Positions 1 through 13,152 are shown, numbered from the stretch's first letter. The stretch is 64,000 nt of DNA from Capitulum mitella (GCA_030062745.1 CP099840.1:17969718-18033717); one strand, 5' to 3'. Notes: a model not told the origin generated them from the sequence alone. Translations and numbers: made by a program.

Positions 1-734
1 GCTTTGTTTGTTTCTGGCTTTGTTACGATTAGTTTTGGCACATGCACAACTCTAAATCGATGTCACACTGTCTACTTTCAATACGCACCATACTGAATAT
101 ACAAATGAATGCGGTCATTCAGAACCGTCAGCGAGTTTCATGGCACAACTCTGATGTCGTGGGTAATGGAGTCTATTTTAAATACATGGTACATAAAATG
201 TTTTGAAGCTGTATTTTCAAAGGTGATCTGTGTAAAAAGGTGTATATCATCTACGTTACAACGTCTTTCAAGGGTTGTTCTAGGAAAAACTCAAACTTTT
301 TCAGGAAGAGTTTCATTTTTCGGAAACACTGATTTCAGAAAACCTCTTATCATCAGTCCACTGTGAGCCGGGCCTTGCGGCGCGAAAGTTGTACGGTGAA
401 CTCACTGCCGGCTTCCCTATCCGTCCGTAAATACCCCAGACCAGGTTTTTCCAGTCCGCGTTCTATGTACATGCTTGCACGTGTAACATCGTGCAGATAT
501 ATCACCGGCGTTTGTCATCTTTCTCCTTATCTTACCGCGTCTTGCAATCCTTTCAGCTATGCAGTGCGACAAAATCCCTCTGCGGGTTTTTTTCCTGCAT
601 CGTTGGGGACTAGTGCCTTGCAGCCTGTGACCTACCGTGTCCACTACGTTTGACTGTGTTCTGGTGGGACCTTGCGAGTCGGTCTGCAGGGGCAGAAATG
701 ATTCAACGGGACTTCGCGGACCGATCCATGCTCC
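1..734. other. No gene recognised
   Basis: Only short open frames without recognisable motifs. Confidence 0.5.
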
Positions 735-985
735 TGTGGCCAGTTCTGGCTCCTGTGATCAGTCCTAGTTCTTGTGGTCAGTCAGGGACCCTTTGGTCAG
801 ACCTGGCCTCTGTGGTCAATCCCGTCTCCTGTGGCCAGTCCTGTCTCCTGTGGCCTGTCCTGGTTCCTGTGGTCAGTCCTGTCTCCAATGGTCAGTCCTG
901 GCCTCTGTGGTCAATCCTGTCTCCTATGGCCAGTCTTGGTTCCTGTGGTCAGTCCTGGCTCCTGTGGTCAGTCCTGGCTCTTTGT
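735..985. repeat. 19-bp minisatellite
   Basis: Imperfect repeats of ctcctgtggtcagtcctgg. Overlapping open frames rich in Gly-Gln-Ser come from the repeat and are not evidence of a gene. Confidence 0.85.
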
Positions 986-1827
986 AGTCTGGCTCAGCCG
1001 ACCGTATGCACCGTTGTTAACGGTCGCTGCACGATGACTGAGCTCGTTAGGAGGCTGGCAGGGTCCGTGGTTAGTCCGGCTGGGCGCTCGCCGCGCACGA
1101 GCCCGGCTGGCTGTCCGATGGCGCTCCGATACCGTGCGACGCTGATTAGGGGTTCAATTAAGCGGGCCGGGCGCGGGCGCGCGGCCGGCCGCGGGAATTC
1201 GCCGCGTCATTGAGCTGGCCGGCCAGCCGCCGCTCTGAAGCCACTCTGAGGAGAGCGCCGCGCCACCCACCACCAGGCAATCCACTGTCACTACCGCCAG
1301 TGGTGCAGTCTGTCTGAGTGACGCGCGAGCGCACGCGTGCGCGCGCGCGTGTGTGTGCGTATTTGACTTCATGACGTTGCGTTTAAATCAGTCACAGTTT
1401 TAACAAGAATGGCGAGTTAAAACACTGGCTCTTTCTGCACAGTACACAAATCACTCAAAATGCGTTTTTCATGATGCAAGGAACAAAATGACAAGGGAAT
1501 CACCCATTGTCCTGGCAAATCTGATTTCATATCACAGACCCAGGCTGAAGAACTGAATACTTTGTTATGGCATAATCATACTGTTTTCATTTTTTTCAAG
1601 GAACCAAAATCGTTTTGATAAAACAGTTTACGTCTTTCATATTTGAACATTTATTCTAAAACCCCAGAGGAATTGCAAGGGTAAAACGGAAGCGCATTCT
1701 TTGTTACACTGATATGGCACTGCTTTGATAAACTGCCGGCATCTTATGCGCATAGATATAACTCTGCATATGAGTCGTATCTCGTCTGCAAAAAGGAATG
1801 CGACGACAAGACCATGTGACAAAATGT
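986..1827. other. GC-rich patch with an alternating purine-pyrimidine tract
   Basis: CpG-rich from about 1020 to 1365; 1321-1362 is almost strictly alternating purine/pyrimidine (gcgcgcgcgtgtgtgtgcgt). No gene recognised; 1366-1827 shows nothing. Confidence 0.5.
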
Positions 1828-2152
1828 ATGATGCATGTTTTCTACGCAACAGTGGCAAATTGTTGCCTGTGATGAGGTGGCTGTTTCCCTCTGAATGATT
1901 GCCTGATTGATTATTGGGACTTAGGGGCGCACCGACTTCAAGGTCATTCGGCGTTTCCTCTGAGATGACATCGACGAGCACTGTTGCCCTCTGTATATAT
2001 TCCGAATATATTTTCCATTTTTTATGCCAGAGGCACAAAATGGAAAATATCTCTTCGGACCAACAGTGTCCTCCTTGGTCATCTCATCGGGAAACAGCGA
2101 CGCCATCGGCGGGCAACATTTTGCCACTGTTGCCGGCAAAACCATGCGTTAT
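1828..2152. mobile_element. Palindromic MITE-like element
   Basis: The left arm (gcaacagtggcaaattgttgcc, ctgtttccctctgaatg) is matched in inverse by the right arm (ggcaacattttgccactgttgc, catcgggaaacag). The centre has a perfect hairpin: ATATTTTCCATTTT and AAAATGGAAAATAT around 2005-2051. A block inside it (ttaggggcgcaccgactt... tcattcggcg, 1919-1952) recurs at 55790-55830. Confidence 0.65.
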
Positions 2153-3681
2153 TCATATAATGAAACCTGGATTATTTGAATTATGTTAAAACTGTAGGTA
2201 TGAGGAAGCATAATATGCTGTGCAGCCACGACTCGAAAACGGCAAAGTTGCGTCTTCGTGACGCGTGCAGCGGGCATCCGCACCGCTCCGAATGATATGC
2301 GATATCAGACAGCATTGCCACCTCACTTCAGTCACGGAAAAAAGACTGTGGGAAAGGTAGGCACGTACAGCGACGTTAGACCTCAGCTCACCCAGACGGT
2401 TTGTGTTTGATGATGGGATTATTTTACACAGTACTGTCAGTACTGTCACTTGAAATTAAAGGACAGCAGTCTCCTGGATGCATTTTCGCGCTCACATTTC
2501 TTTTGGTTGTAATCTGACCTTACCAATCTCCAGCCATGCAAACAGCTTTTCATGCACATCATACATTTTGAAGCCGTGCGGTTCAGCTCATATATTCACC
2601 AAATCCTCAAATATTCATCGATTGCCAAATTATACGGATAGCTGTGACGTTAACCTATCCACATCTGAGCTGCACACAATGGCCAGGTCAACAAAAGCCG
2701 TTTTCCGAAAATTCGCCACACTGGGATTTGAGTCGCTTCCATCTGTAGGAGGTTGTTTTAGATCTTCCCATCTTTTTTTCGGTGAGATTTATTTTGGTGC
2801 AATGTATTAAGTTCGGGAGCTTCATCCCGTGGCGTGGGTGACGTGAGTCCCGCTGTAACCTTCACACCGTGGCCGGGACCGCACTCAGGTCCAGCGGCTC
2901 CAGTGGCAAACAAATCGGGCAGCGGCTGCACGTGTGTCTGGCACAGCTCCGGCTCAGCTTGGGTCCATGGGTCCTGCGATTGGTTTCAGACAGTGATAAG
3001 CAGCATCCATTTAACAGGCGAAATAATGGGACCGACTTTGAGCTTCTGCACTTTTTCAGAACCTGAGAATGCCACTTAAATAATATACAACCATTTGAGA
3101 ATTAGGCAACACCTCAGAACATATAAGGCCTCTAGCATAAAGGAATGGAAAATGCATTCAGAATATATATTGTATAAAAACCACCTTTATGTGACATAAT
3201 ACTGGGGGGAGTATATTTTGAAAGATATTTTTGAGTAGTGTTAAATTCGTCATAGAGAATGTATGGATGTCTTGTTTAGTCGTTAGCTGGTTGCAACAAA
3301 ACAAGGCATATAGTAACCGAAAATGATAACGCATGCAAATCCTACATTCCTCCCCATTCCGACACGCTGGGTAATCACTCCATACATTCGAAAAGTGAAA
3401 AGAATCGGACGGCATGGATAGATTCAGATGCATGTACGTACCTTGCGGCACCAGATACACTAAACGTACATACGTAATCTTCTGCGGTATCTGACCAGTG
3501 CTTGCAACAGTCTGCAAGACAAAAATAGGCAGGAAAACGGAGGCCGTCTCCCCTTGAAGAAACCCGACCAGGTCAGATTCCTATGTCCTGGAATTGCATT
3601 TGTCTTCTGCTAATCAATGAGCGAAATCGCTATCTTAAACCTGAGAAATGCTCAGGGGTGCTGTATGGAGTGCCACATATC
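2153..3681. other. No gene recognised
   Basis: Mixed sequence with short open frames and no domain or repeat that I could name. Confidence 0.5.
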
Positions 3682-3685
3682 TTAA

Positions 3686-4900
3686 CCCTATTCCCGGCAG
3701 GGGGGGGGGCGGAATCCGCCCCCCCCCCTCGGGTTTTTTGCTTGCCAATTCCAGGCTTTTTGACGCAGCTTCACGAAACTTGGTGACTTTTCCTAGCTAT
3801 TCTTTCTACGCGGCGTGACAAAATCTCACAATTCTACTTTGCTCAGGAGCGGAGCCAGGCAACGTTTTTGGGAGGAACCTCAGGTCATTTTTGGCCATGT
3901 TGAGGGTAAAAGGAAAATGTCTGCTAAAAACAGAGTTTTAAAGCTAGAACTTGAAACTTTATATGGATGTATAGTTAAATAGTTAGTCAATGTGCACACA
4001 AAATTTTGTTTATCTGAGGTTACTTTACAAGGTCAGGTCAAGGTCAAAAGTCAAAATTTATTTTTTTTGCAATAATTTCGGCGACGTTTTTTCAAATGCC
4101 AAACCCGGAATATATATGACGTAGAAAGGCACCCTCTACTTGTGTACCAAGTTTCAGCTTGATATCAGGTCGGGTCACGGAGCTATGACCTAAAATGTCT
4201 GTGCGCGTACCTTATATCGCAATAGCCATAAAATGAAATTTTTGGAATAGAGTGATTTCAGATGATTAAAAACGTTTACAGATAGTATCAAATGCACACG
4301 AGATCATTCCAGGTGACCCCAAGGTCACTGGAGGTCATTTAAGGTCAAAGGTCACAAGTTGATCTGAAGAACGTGTGACCATGATAGTTCCCCCTTTTTC
4401 ATGTCCCTGGCACCGCCTATGCTAACATTATACCAACATTGCAATACGATTTGTACTTCTTTGGCATAGCATGACTAGCAGAAGCCAAAAAAGTGTTTTT
4501 GCCTTTTTTGTTCATCCAGTTGTTAGAAAACTAATCCTCCTATTTTTGAAACCCTGTGAACGACCATGAACTTTCTCAAAATTTCAGATTTGTGGACCTA
4601 TGGTAAAAGCCCTATCCATAATCTCTCGATTCATGCCAGTTTCATTGAAATCGGTCCATAAACGAAGGAGTTATAAGAGGTCCAAAAGTACCCCACATTT
4701 TGACATTTTTGCCCCCCTGTATCCACAAATTTCAAAATTTTGAATTTTTTTTAATAAAAATGTAGTTCACGTGACGGCAAATCGATTGCCGTTTCTTGCG
4801 ACGAAATCGAACAAGTAGTTCTCGAGATCTCGGGGGGGGGGGGTCGAATCCGCCCCCCTGCCGGGAATCGACCATACCGTCTAGCCCTCCGGGAATAGGG
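3686..4900 (+). mobile_element. Non-autonomous piggyBac-type element, copy 1
   Basis: Flanked on both sides by TTAA (3682-3685 and 4901-4904), the piggyBac target site. Ends are CCCTATTCCCGG and its exact complement CCGGGAATAGGG. The right end carries an extra subterminal repeat (ATTCCCGGCAGGGG-like), an asymmetry also known from piggyBac. No transposase reading frame. The interior has G and C runs that can pair, and four AGGTCA words at 4322-4354. Confidence 0.85.
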
Positions 4901-4904
4901 TTAA

Positions 4905-7900
4905 ACCGGGGCTACATCAGCAGTGGGGTGGAGGACGAACCTGAGCCTCAAAGTAGATGGGAGTTTGGTTTTTGCAGTATGAGCAGATAGCCATTGGCAT
5001 ACAAAATCTTCCAGTGGGTTTGCTTTTATTGGCCAGTCTTTGGGAAGAAAATATTTGAAATCCTGAACGTTCCGGAAACACGGAAGTCCTTGCCAAGATT
5101 GAGTAAAACACAAGCAATAGGCAATTTCTCACATGCAGAATAAAAATGTATGGGTGCAAGTTGCGTGCGTCATTTAACCTGACACTGACTGAGGTACGTC
5201 GCTACTTTCTAGTTCCAGTGAGGAGATGCATTTTTGCCCCTCTTGCGCTTATTTCGAGAGTTATGACCTGGCCTTTGATCTGTTGCGCGTCAACAGTATA
5301 AAATTTCAAGAGAGACTTAACAGAAAGTATGTCTTTCTCTGTATCTGCAATGTTTCCGTTACTAGAGCTAGATTTGTCTAGGCCCCTTAGCCCAAATAAC
5401 TAACTAGATTTCTTTTGGAAAAAGGCGGCACGATGCAAAGTTATCACCGTAAAACAACTACTTTTTCACAGCCCTAAAATTATTCAGTTCTACAGCGATT
5501 TTGAGTAAAATTCTCAAGAGTTTCTACAGATACTTCTCTCACTAAAACTTTCCCATCGTTCAACTCTTCAAGGTCGAGTCCAAGCGTCCAAGACCAAGAC
5601 GTCTCTGACGTCAACGGTCGTCTCACTTGTAGCAGTAGGACTGTTGGCATTCTTTTTTATTGATGTGATTGATACTTCCCTGTGAAAAGTTGGTGTGAGC
5701 GACAAATAATACAGATCAAGATTCGGTGTTACTTGGAGTCGCAAAGCGACACCAATAACTATGATTAGTTCCACCTGGCGGTTTACGCACCTCGTTCGAT
5801 TACATTGCCATCTCTTACTAGCTGATAACATGCCATTTTTGGTCTTTCTGGCCTTGATCATTCCCATTTGTAGGTGGTATATAAAGCGAATCAGTTATGG
5901 TAATATAAGGGCACTCTGTTGTAGAACCTGTGTCTGAAAGATCTGCGTGTAATGTGGGTGACCGCGCGGGTGTTCGGTTTGCTGATTTACGACAAAAAAA
6001 GAGGTTTTAGACTTAGGAGATTTCTTGAGTAGCTGATTTCAGAACTCGCGAGAGGGACTGGCACGAGCGAGGTTGTCACTAGTATGACTAGCATATAGTC
6101 AGTTGGAAATCTGCCACATAGCAAATGGTTAGCGTTGATCTAATCTGAAGTCACTAAAGACCATTGTGAACTGACATTTTACCTGGATACCACCCCTGCT
6201 GAGTTACTTGCGAGCAAAAGGCAAAAGACAGACACCAAAGTCCTAACAATACCTGAAAAACGTATCCATGATTCAGGATTAATACGAGACAACCTTACTT
6301 TTGCTGGCCATGTTATCTACTTTTTCCTAAACGGTAGTTATGTTATTCAGACAGGGGTAATGAGAATTTGGGGCCGATAGAGTTATGGTTTACGGCGTTG
6401 GACTTCAGACGTCACGCCTGAAAAAAACAAAGGAGGTGGTGGAGGGAGGGGGCGCCTCCATAAAGCTCATGGCTGAAGCATCGCAAGAAAGCCTGTTTTA
6501 TTTATTTATCCATATGAACATATTAGACGCAGATATTTGCTCAGGTCGGTTCGAAAATAGCGTCACGTTCTATGCCATGCTTGTGGGTCATTCTTTTTTT
6601 GTCTTACAAAGTTGATTTAGGTCTCCAGGGTGAACGACGATGGGCTTTGAGCTTAGAGCGAGCATAGGCCAGTGCGGTGGATGACTGGATACCACTGTGG
6701 TGCAGTTGGCCGTTGTCCCTCGCCATTCGTGTTGTGGCCCCCCTGCGTCTGGACCCGATCGTGTGTCGCACTCCCACGGCCTGCGCGCCGTCCGAATCGA
6801 CAGTGGCACGGGCCCCTGTCGACGTCCAGTCGTCGGTCGACTCCGGAAGCCGCCCCTTTCCGGCGACCTGGGGGCGGGGCCGGGGATGGGGAGGACAGCC
6901 CGGCACGACAAACAGTCCGACTCCGCGATGAGCCGCGATGCTCCGTGATCGTTCGTGAATTCTGGTCAGACGGCACGCCGCCAGGTGAGGGGTTACTGGA
7001 ATCCCTATGGTGCCCCGACGGTTTGTAAAACCCGGCCTGCGGTTCCACGAGAGCTCGCTGTGCACCTGATGATTCGCCTGGCGCCGAAGCTCTTCGGTAA
7101 CTGCAGTGACGTCATAGCAGTGACGACGAGAGGACAGACGCAACAGAAATCCAACGCCCACATTCGGCAGAATTCTCCGGCAGAGCAATATTTCAGGTAA
7201 CATAAAAGCAGTTAGACATTCTCATTAAACAAGCCAGGATAAGCTTAAGACACAGAAACGGCGAACATGGCATATCGAAAACACGCACACTGCTGGGGGC
7301 AAAGATTCCCCACCCGCCATGTTTTTGGCACATAACGTTCGCAGTAATAACGCTACAGCACTAGACTTTCGTCTAACTTTTGCTGAATTCTTGGCGCATC
7401 GTTTAGCCGTTTACATGTTTCTCATCGGCCTGTAACTTTTCTCAGTACAGTCCGGCGAGGTCGGGAGGCCGTCCCCGCGGCCGATCCATCGTCGACGGCG
7501 GGTGTCCGCGCGAGAGTCGGGCTGTCCGGTGGGCGCTGCGCTGGATATGGAGTAGGTTCTGTCAGGTAGCTACAAAACATTGTGGGGAGTTGCCCTGAAA
7601 GATAAACATACAGTCCAAAGGTGCAGGTGGCCTGGGTCAGGTCATTCGAGGTCAGCTAAAATCGGATCATGAACAAAAACGTTGTCTTTTTGCTTCAGAT
7701 CTGTCCATCCGAACACAACGGCAGTTTGAGCGGAGTCAGTCTGCACGCTGAATGTACTTATCACGAAAGTGGTAAGTAGATAAATAGTACAAAGTGGCCT
7801 AGGTCAGATTAGTCAAGGCCAACCGTGATCAGATATTGAAAATTTTACAAAGGGTCAGGGGAGTGTGTTGAGAACTTTGGCTGCATCATGAATCCAGGTG

Positions 7901-9419
7901 CCTCAAAGCATAGGCAGGCTAGGTTACGCCAGCTGAGGTCTCCAAGGTCAATAAGTGAAGACGTAACAATCTTACTTCTTCTCCAGATCTATTCAAATGA
8001 TCTCAATCAGATTTTATGAGGATGCATTTTGTTGATCACGGTTGACCTCTGAAGGCCTCAGATGCCCTACCCATGTCACTAGAGTTAAGAACATATCAAA
8101 GGTAGCGTACCTACTAACTGTACACCAGATTGTGCTATGCTCCATTTTATCGGAATACAGCATTTTTCAAATAATGACCTGACCTGACCTTGCGGTCCGC
8201 ACAGGGACCAAGGTTCCAAAAAACTGACTGTGATCGGTGCAGGTCTAAGGAAAGGAAAGGGGTGCTACTTACTCATCGTTTGACCTTGCTTGACCTCGAT
8301 AAATTTGACCTAGTTCGTTCAGTTTCTGAAGATCATTTGGAAGATCACTACCTCAGAAGTCATCTCCCAACCCTCCTGCATTCACCAGCGCACGTAATCC
8401 TCGATCAACCTCTAACGCGCATGCTAATGCACCATGGCATGGTGTAACGAGAGTTGCAGGAAAACATGCCTTTCGGCAGAGATCTCCTTTCGAATTATTA
8501 TGCTGTTTACGTACGGCTGGCATTGCTAACATGAATATTACCTGGATTCAAAGCTATTATTCCTCAAATTTTACGCCGCAAAAGGTGGCATAATCCACGT
8601 AACAAAAAATTTGGCAACGTCTTTTACCGACGTTTTTCCCAGGAAACGTTAGCTATCCTTCGACCGTTCCATCGCCTTCCTTCTAACGCCGTTGTCTAAC
8701 CTCAGCGTCATCATTGTTCATTTCTATCCATAGTCAGTAGTTATACACCTACACAAATGACGGGGCTTTATTTGCGAAAAGCCTGTTTCCAAGATATGCA
8801 ATTTTTTCAAACTTTTTGGTCTTTTTGTTTTCATTTGCAACTGTGAGAGCTAGTTCTGCCATTTCACATCTGTCCATTCATAACCGATTCTGACGGCGGT
8901 GCATGTTGGCTCATATCAATTATTGACTTGGTCACTTGACTTGACCCTAGGTCACTGGTTGGAGGTTATTGATACTTTGTCCAATAACGACCATTAAATG
9001 CCTGCATCATCTCACCCCCAAATGCTTTAAGAAATTCCGCAAATTTTCGTTGGAACGACGTGTCTTAAAAATAAGAGTTGACCTTAGGTCAATGACCCAG
9101 AGGCTTCCGTAAACATCCGATAAAGAGGATTTTTGCATCTTTGAAAATCTCTAATACCGGAAAGTTTTATTGTGATATCATGGTTTTCGGAAAAAAATTA
9201 CAGGGTGCTCAACGTTTTTGGACTGGACTTGACCTGTGCACTTCATCTGGCGTAGGTCAAACACCTGACTCGATCTGAGGCCAGAACTTTGGCACGAGGT
9301 GTAGCAATGGTCAATCAAAAAACTTACAAATTTGTCGTGGTACCGCAGTTGTTCGTTCTCTCTATATATCGGCCCCGACTCGCGTGGGGTAGACCGCCCT
9401 CGGAGGTTTTGTCGCAGAC
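4905..9419. other. No gene recognised; GC-rich patch and AGGTCA-rich old repeats
   Basis: 6600-7200 is CpG-rich with overlapping open frames on both strands (up to 199 codons) and a gggcggggc box at about 6876, which resembles a CpG island. 7600-9280 has many scattered aggtca/tgacct words and looks like old transposon DNA. Confidence 0.45.
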
Positions 9420-9431
9420 CTATACATATAC

Positions 9432-9476
<45 letters not shown>

Positions 9477-9522
9477 GATATACATATATATATGTATGTT
9501 GCTAATATATATATATATATGT

Positions 9523-9570
<48 letters not shown>
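9420..9570. repeat. (AT)n and (GT)n microsatellite
   Basis: tatacata/(ta)n tracts at 9420-9520 followed by a nearly pure (gt)n tract at 9520-9564. Confidence 0.95.
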
Positions 9571-12500
9571 TTCTAATATATTTATTATCTAATATATATA
9601 CATTGTTTCTAATGTATGTTGCATGTATGCATATACATTATATGTATAACATATAGCCGGTTATTTACCGACTGGTTCCAATAAGCGAAATCCAGTTCAG
9701 TTCACCGGCGACTCCCGACGGAGCCGATTGGAGCATGTGTTCTCTTCTCGACAGGATTTGCGGGCGTTTCAGTCGGGGTTTCATTAGTGGGAGCTGGCTC
9801 TTTGGTGTCTGTCCGAGTCTCGAGAGCGGCGTGGGTGACGCTGCGCTACGCACGGGCGTCACCCGAGCGGGCGACATCTGTCTTCGCCAGCCACCCCACA
9901 TCCGGGCGGGACGGTCTGTTTGTGATGAGACCCGAACTCGCAGCGCCGACCGAACCGTTACACAACGCTCACGACAGCCATTGAAGCCATTGACTCCCCT
10001 GAAGAGGGACACTAGCCCGTGGACCGCTGCGCTGCGAATTTGCATAGAAAGCGGCCACGGCAGGGCGAGAAAAACAAACTGAACCTGGATCGTCCCGATC
10101 CACCATCAACAATATGGATGATTGTGGGCTGGGCGGATATCAATAACTCGCCAGCTGATGGCATGCGTGATGTATTAGAAGGTTGTGCGCGGTAGATACA
10201 AAGGAATTCCCGTGAGGATGACATCTGGCACTCTTGTAGTCCACCTGGAGAGCCTTTAACCACCTCGCACTAGCGATTATTCGGAAAACTGATGTTAATA
10301 CCCGACGGTCCGTAGCCTTCCGTCAACGAAAATGAGACTGTACGTCCGTCTAGAAACAAACTAGGTATGTGTTTGCAAACAGGACAGACCTGTCCTGGTG
10401 GCGGCTGAAAAATGTATGGTCCTACATACATCACTTCCAGCTGAATAAATGCACGGTTCTGTTTCAGTGCCAGGTGACTGACAACATAGAAGTGTCCCAG
10501 AACCAGAGGACCAGTAGCACAAACATGTCCCGATACCAGGCGACCGTCAGTACAGACGTGTCCCGGTACCAGGCGACCAACAGTGCAGACGTGTACCGTG
10601 ACCGATAGTACAGACGTGTCCCGGTACCAGGTGACCGACAGTACAGACGTGTCTCAGAACCAGGTGGTCGCCAGTACAGACGTGTTCCGGTACCAGGTGA
10701 CCGACAGTACCGACGTGTCCCGGTACCAGGCGACCGTCAATACAGACGTGTCCCGGAACCAGGCGACCAACAATGCAGACGTGTACCGTGACCGACAGTA
10801 CAGACGTGTCCCGGTACCAGGTGACCGTCAATACAGACGTGTCCCTGTACCTGGGCTGAGTCCCGAGCAGCAGGAGTCCTCAGTCCGATCAGACCGCTTG
10901 GCGAACAGCAGTACTGGCAGACACGCTTGTCTGCGCCGGCCGCGCAGGCTGCGCGACTCTTCGGCTGGAGACCACGGGCTTCGCGGACAGACGGCTCGTC
11001 ACAGGACATCGCCACGGATCACCCCGCCACGCAGAACCGCATAAATAAACAATAGAAATATGAGGACATACTGTAAGGTTCTCAGCACACCCTGAATGGA
11101 CTAAAAGAAACAAGTCTGTTCACGCGCATCATCACCTGACATGAACGAAAAGTTGATGATGTTTCTTCGCGTGGGCCATGAGGCACTTGTTTTACATTTA
11201 CATTAGCACTATTTGCCAAAGGACGTTTCGACTCCCCGGAGGTTTTTCCGGGCCAAAACCAAACCGTTTGGGATATCGGTCTGAAATTTGGTGAGGTTTC
11301 CTGCGCAGAATCATTTTTACAAATTACATGCAAATTTGAACGTGAACGATGAAACAGGAACGTCTCCAGTGTCGTTTCAGACACATGGTCGCTCGTTTAG
11401 ATATCGGTGTCGTAATTCAGTATTTGCCAGCGCTATGCTTTTAATGAGCGCAGTTTATGATAATTGACAATCACATAGTGTGAGGCATGTTTGAAGACTA
11501 TCAAGGGTGGACGCATGGACCATTGTGCGAGTAACTCGTAGGAACAGCATAAGTGCAAGGCATCATCATCGCAACGTCATATGTAAGTGGATTCTAGGGG
11601 CTGAATACAAAGTATGGCTCCATGAGAAAGCGTTTTAGGTGTCACAACAATAATACAAAGAATGTAAGTTATGATGGGAACCAAAAAAAAAAAAAAACAG
11701 GAGGAATCAGGTGCAGAAATTAGGGGGGGGGGACTTCGATCCACACCTACCAATGACTTACATTACTATTCTATGAAAGAAACGCATATTTATGCATACA
11801 TTGGCAGGGATGAATGCAGGAAAAATAAAGGGAAGGAACAAAAAAAAAATAGGAATTATTTTTTGTTTTGCTTTTTGATTACATCATTGACAGATTAAGT
11901 GTTGCAGGTAACCTCTTTTAACCCTCCATTTTGGTTTTCTGGTGCCACTATTGGTGTTTCTAATATCTTGTAATCATCGTGTCATATGAAGGTATGGAAA
12001 CTGACCTATCCAACCGGGAAAAATCGGTTGTCAAATAATCAAAACGTTTTTAAATAACTGTGCCATCCCCTATAGTTATTACATTGAATCCGCCACCGCT
12101 CCAAAAATCGTTTCTAAGCATGACTTGAGACCACCTTAAAGTAAGACTTTGATATGGGAATCAAAGTAAGTGCTTAAAGCGTCTTATGCCAGAGGACGCA
12201 GCTGGACCGCTTTTCCCTTTTTTGTTTTGCTGAAGACGCCACTAACGTTTTTTGGTACTTTTGCTTAAGTGAAAATTAGTTCAGATCGCGATCTTTCGAT
12301 TAAGCCTCGTTTCGTCTAAATCGTTCCTGTGGATAAGCCGGTCTCGGGGGGCGGGGGTAAATCGGGCCCCCACATCAATTTGAAGTGAAATCCACAACGT
12401 AGTAATAGTGTGCACGCAGTAGTACAAAAAGTGTGACTTTGGCGGCGGGAAAAATACCGGAAGGAAGAAAGCGCTCTCCTTCGCATTAAAATAGGGTTAA

Positions 12501-12880
12501 CGTGCAGTTGTATTAAAATAGGGTTACAGTGCACACACTGCGTGTCATATGTTGACATAGAGAATTAATTGTAAATTAAATGCGACAACTAGTGCTTTGC
12601 TGAATGGATGTAGCATCAAGTGGCATCACGTGGTTATCGATGAGCTCAAGAGTTTGTACTGTAATGATACTGTATTCATCAAATATCCATTGAAGTCGCT
12701 GGGAGCTGGGAAAGACTGCGTGAAAACCCTGCACTGACGGCGGCCTGCGAAGCCCTCAGTTTAAGCTCCTCGGCACGTTGCGAGTGTATCGAGCGTTTTA
12801 CATGTGTTCATGACCATCTCGGCGTGCAAGCTTCACAAATTGACCAACAGTCTATTATTAAACGCCAATTCATCGCCGCC
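9571..12880. other. No gene recognised apart from the minisatellite at 10490-10852
   Basis: 9700-10060 is GC-rich with open frames on both strands but no known domain. 10853-11040 is also GC-rich. 11680-11730 has polyA and polyG runs. 12180-12380 resembles 59620-59790 in word order (gaagacgccactaacgtttt against gaaggcgccgctgacgtttt), another dispersed repeat. Confidence 0.4.
10490..10852. repeat. 33-bp minisatellite (11-codon period)
   Basis: Units such as agtacagacgtgtcccggta followed by ccaggtgaccgac, 33 bp long, about eleven copies. Because 33 is a multiple of three, both strands stay open, with the repeat peptide STDVSRYQVTD on the plus strand. No start, splice or homology evidence for translation. 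Confidence 0.85.
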
Positions 12881-13152
12881 CAGGCACGTAGCCAGGATTG
12901 TCCTCAGGGGGGAAGGGGAACAAATGTCAAATTTTGTTATATGCCACTGGCAAATGACAAACTTTGTAGAGAAATCAGCAGTTTCACGTAAATGACTTCA
13001 TGTTTAGCGCACAAGAAAAACCTATAATGCTTGCTTCCGCATTATATACATCATCACAACTCCGCATTCCTGCGAAATCGCTAAATATTTGCTGTTGACC
13101 GCTTGGCTGGGGGGGGGGGGGCAATGCTCCAATGCCCCTGGCTACACGCCTA
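12881..13152. mobile_element. hAT-type MITE, 272 bp
   Basis: Ends CAGGCACGTAGCCAGG and CCTGGCTACACGCCTA are inverted repeats. Flanks TCGCCGCC (12873-12880) and TCGCTGCC (13153-13160) form an 8-bp target duplication with one difference, as for hAT elements. A polyG tract lies near the right end. No coding content. Confidence 0.8.

Noticed and set aside
6604-7203. 199-codon open frame on the minus strand
   Set aside because: Lies in a GC-rich patch with equally long frames on the other strand; no recognisable domain.
9421-9656. Two short frames encoding Tyr-Ile and Cys-Val repeats
   Set aside because: Direct translation of AT and GT microsatellites.
10369-11044. Open frames with an 11-residue repeat
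   Set aside because: Same effect of a 33-bp minisatellite; both strands are open.
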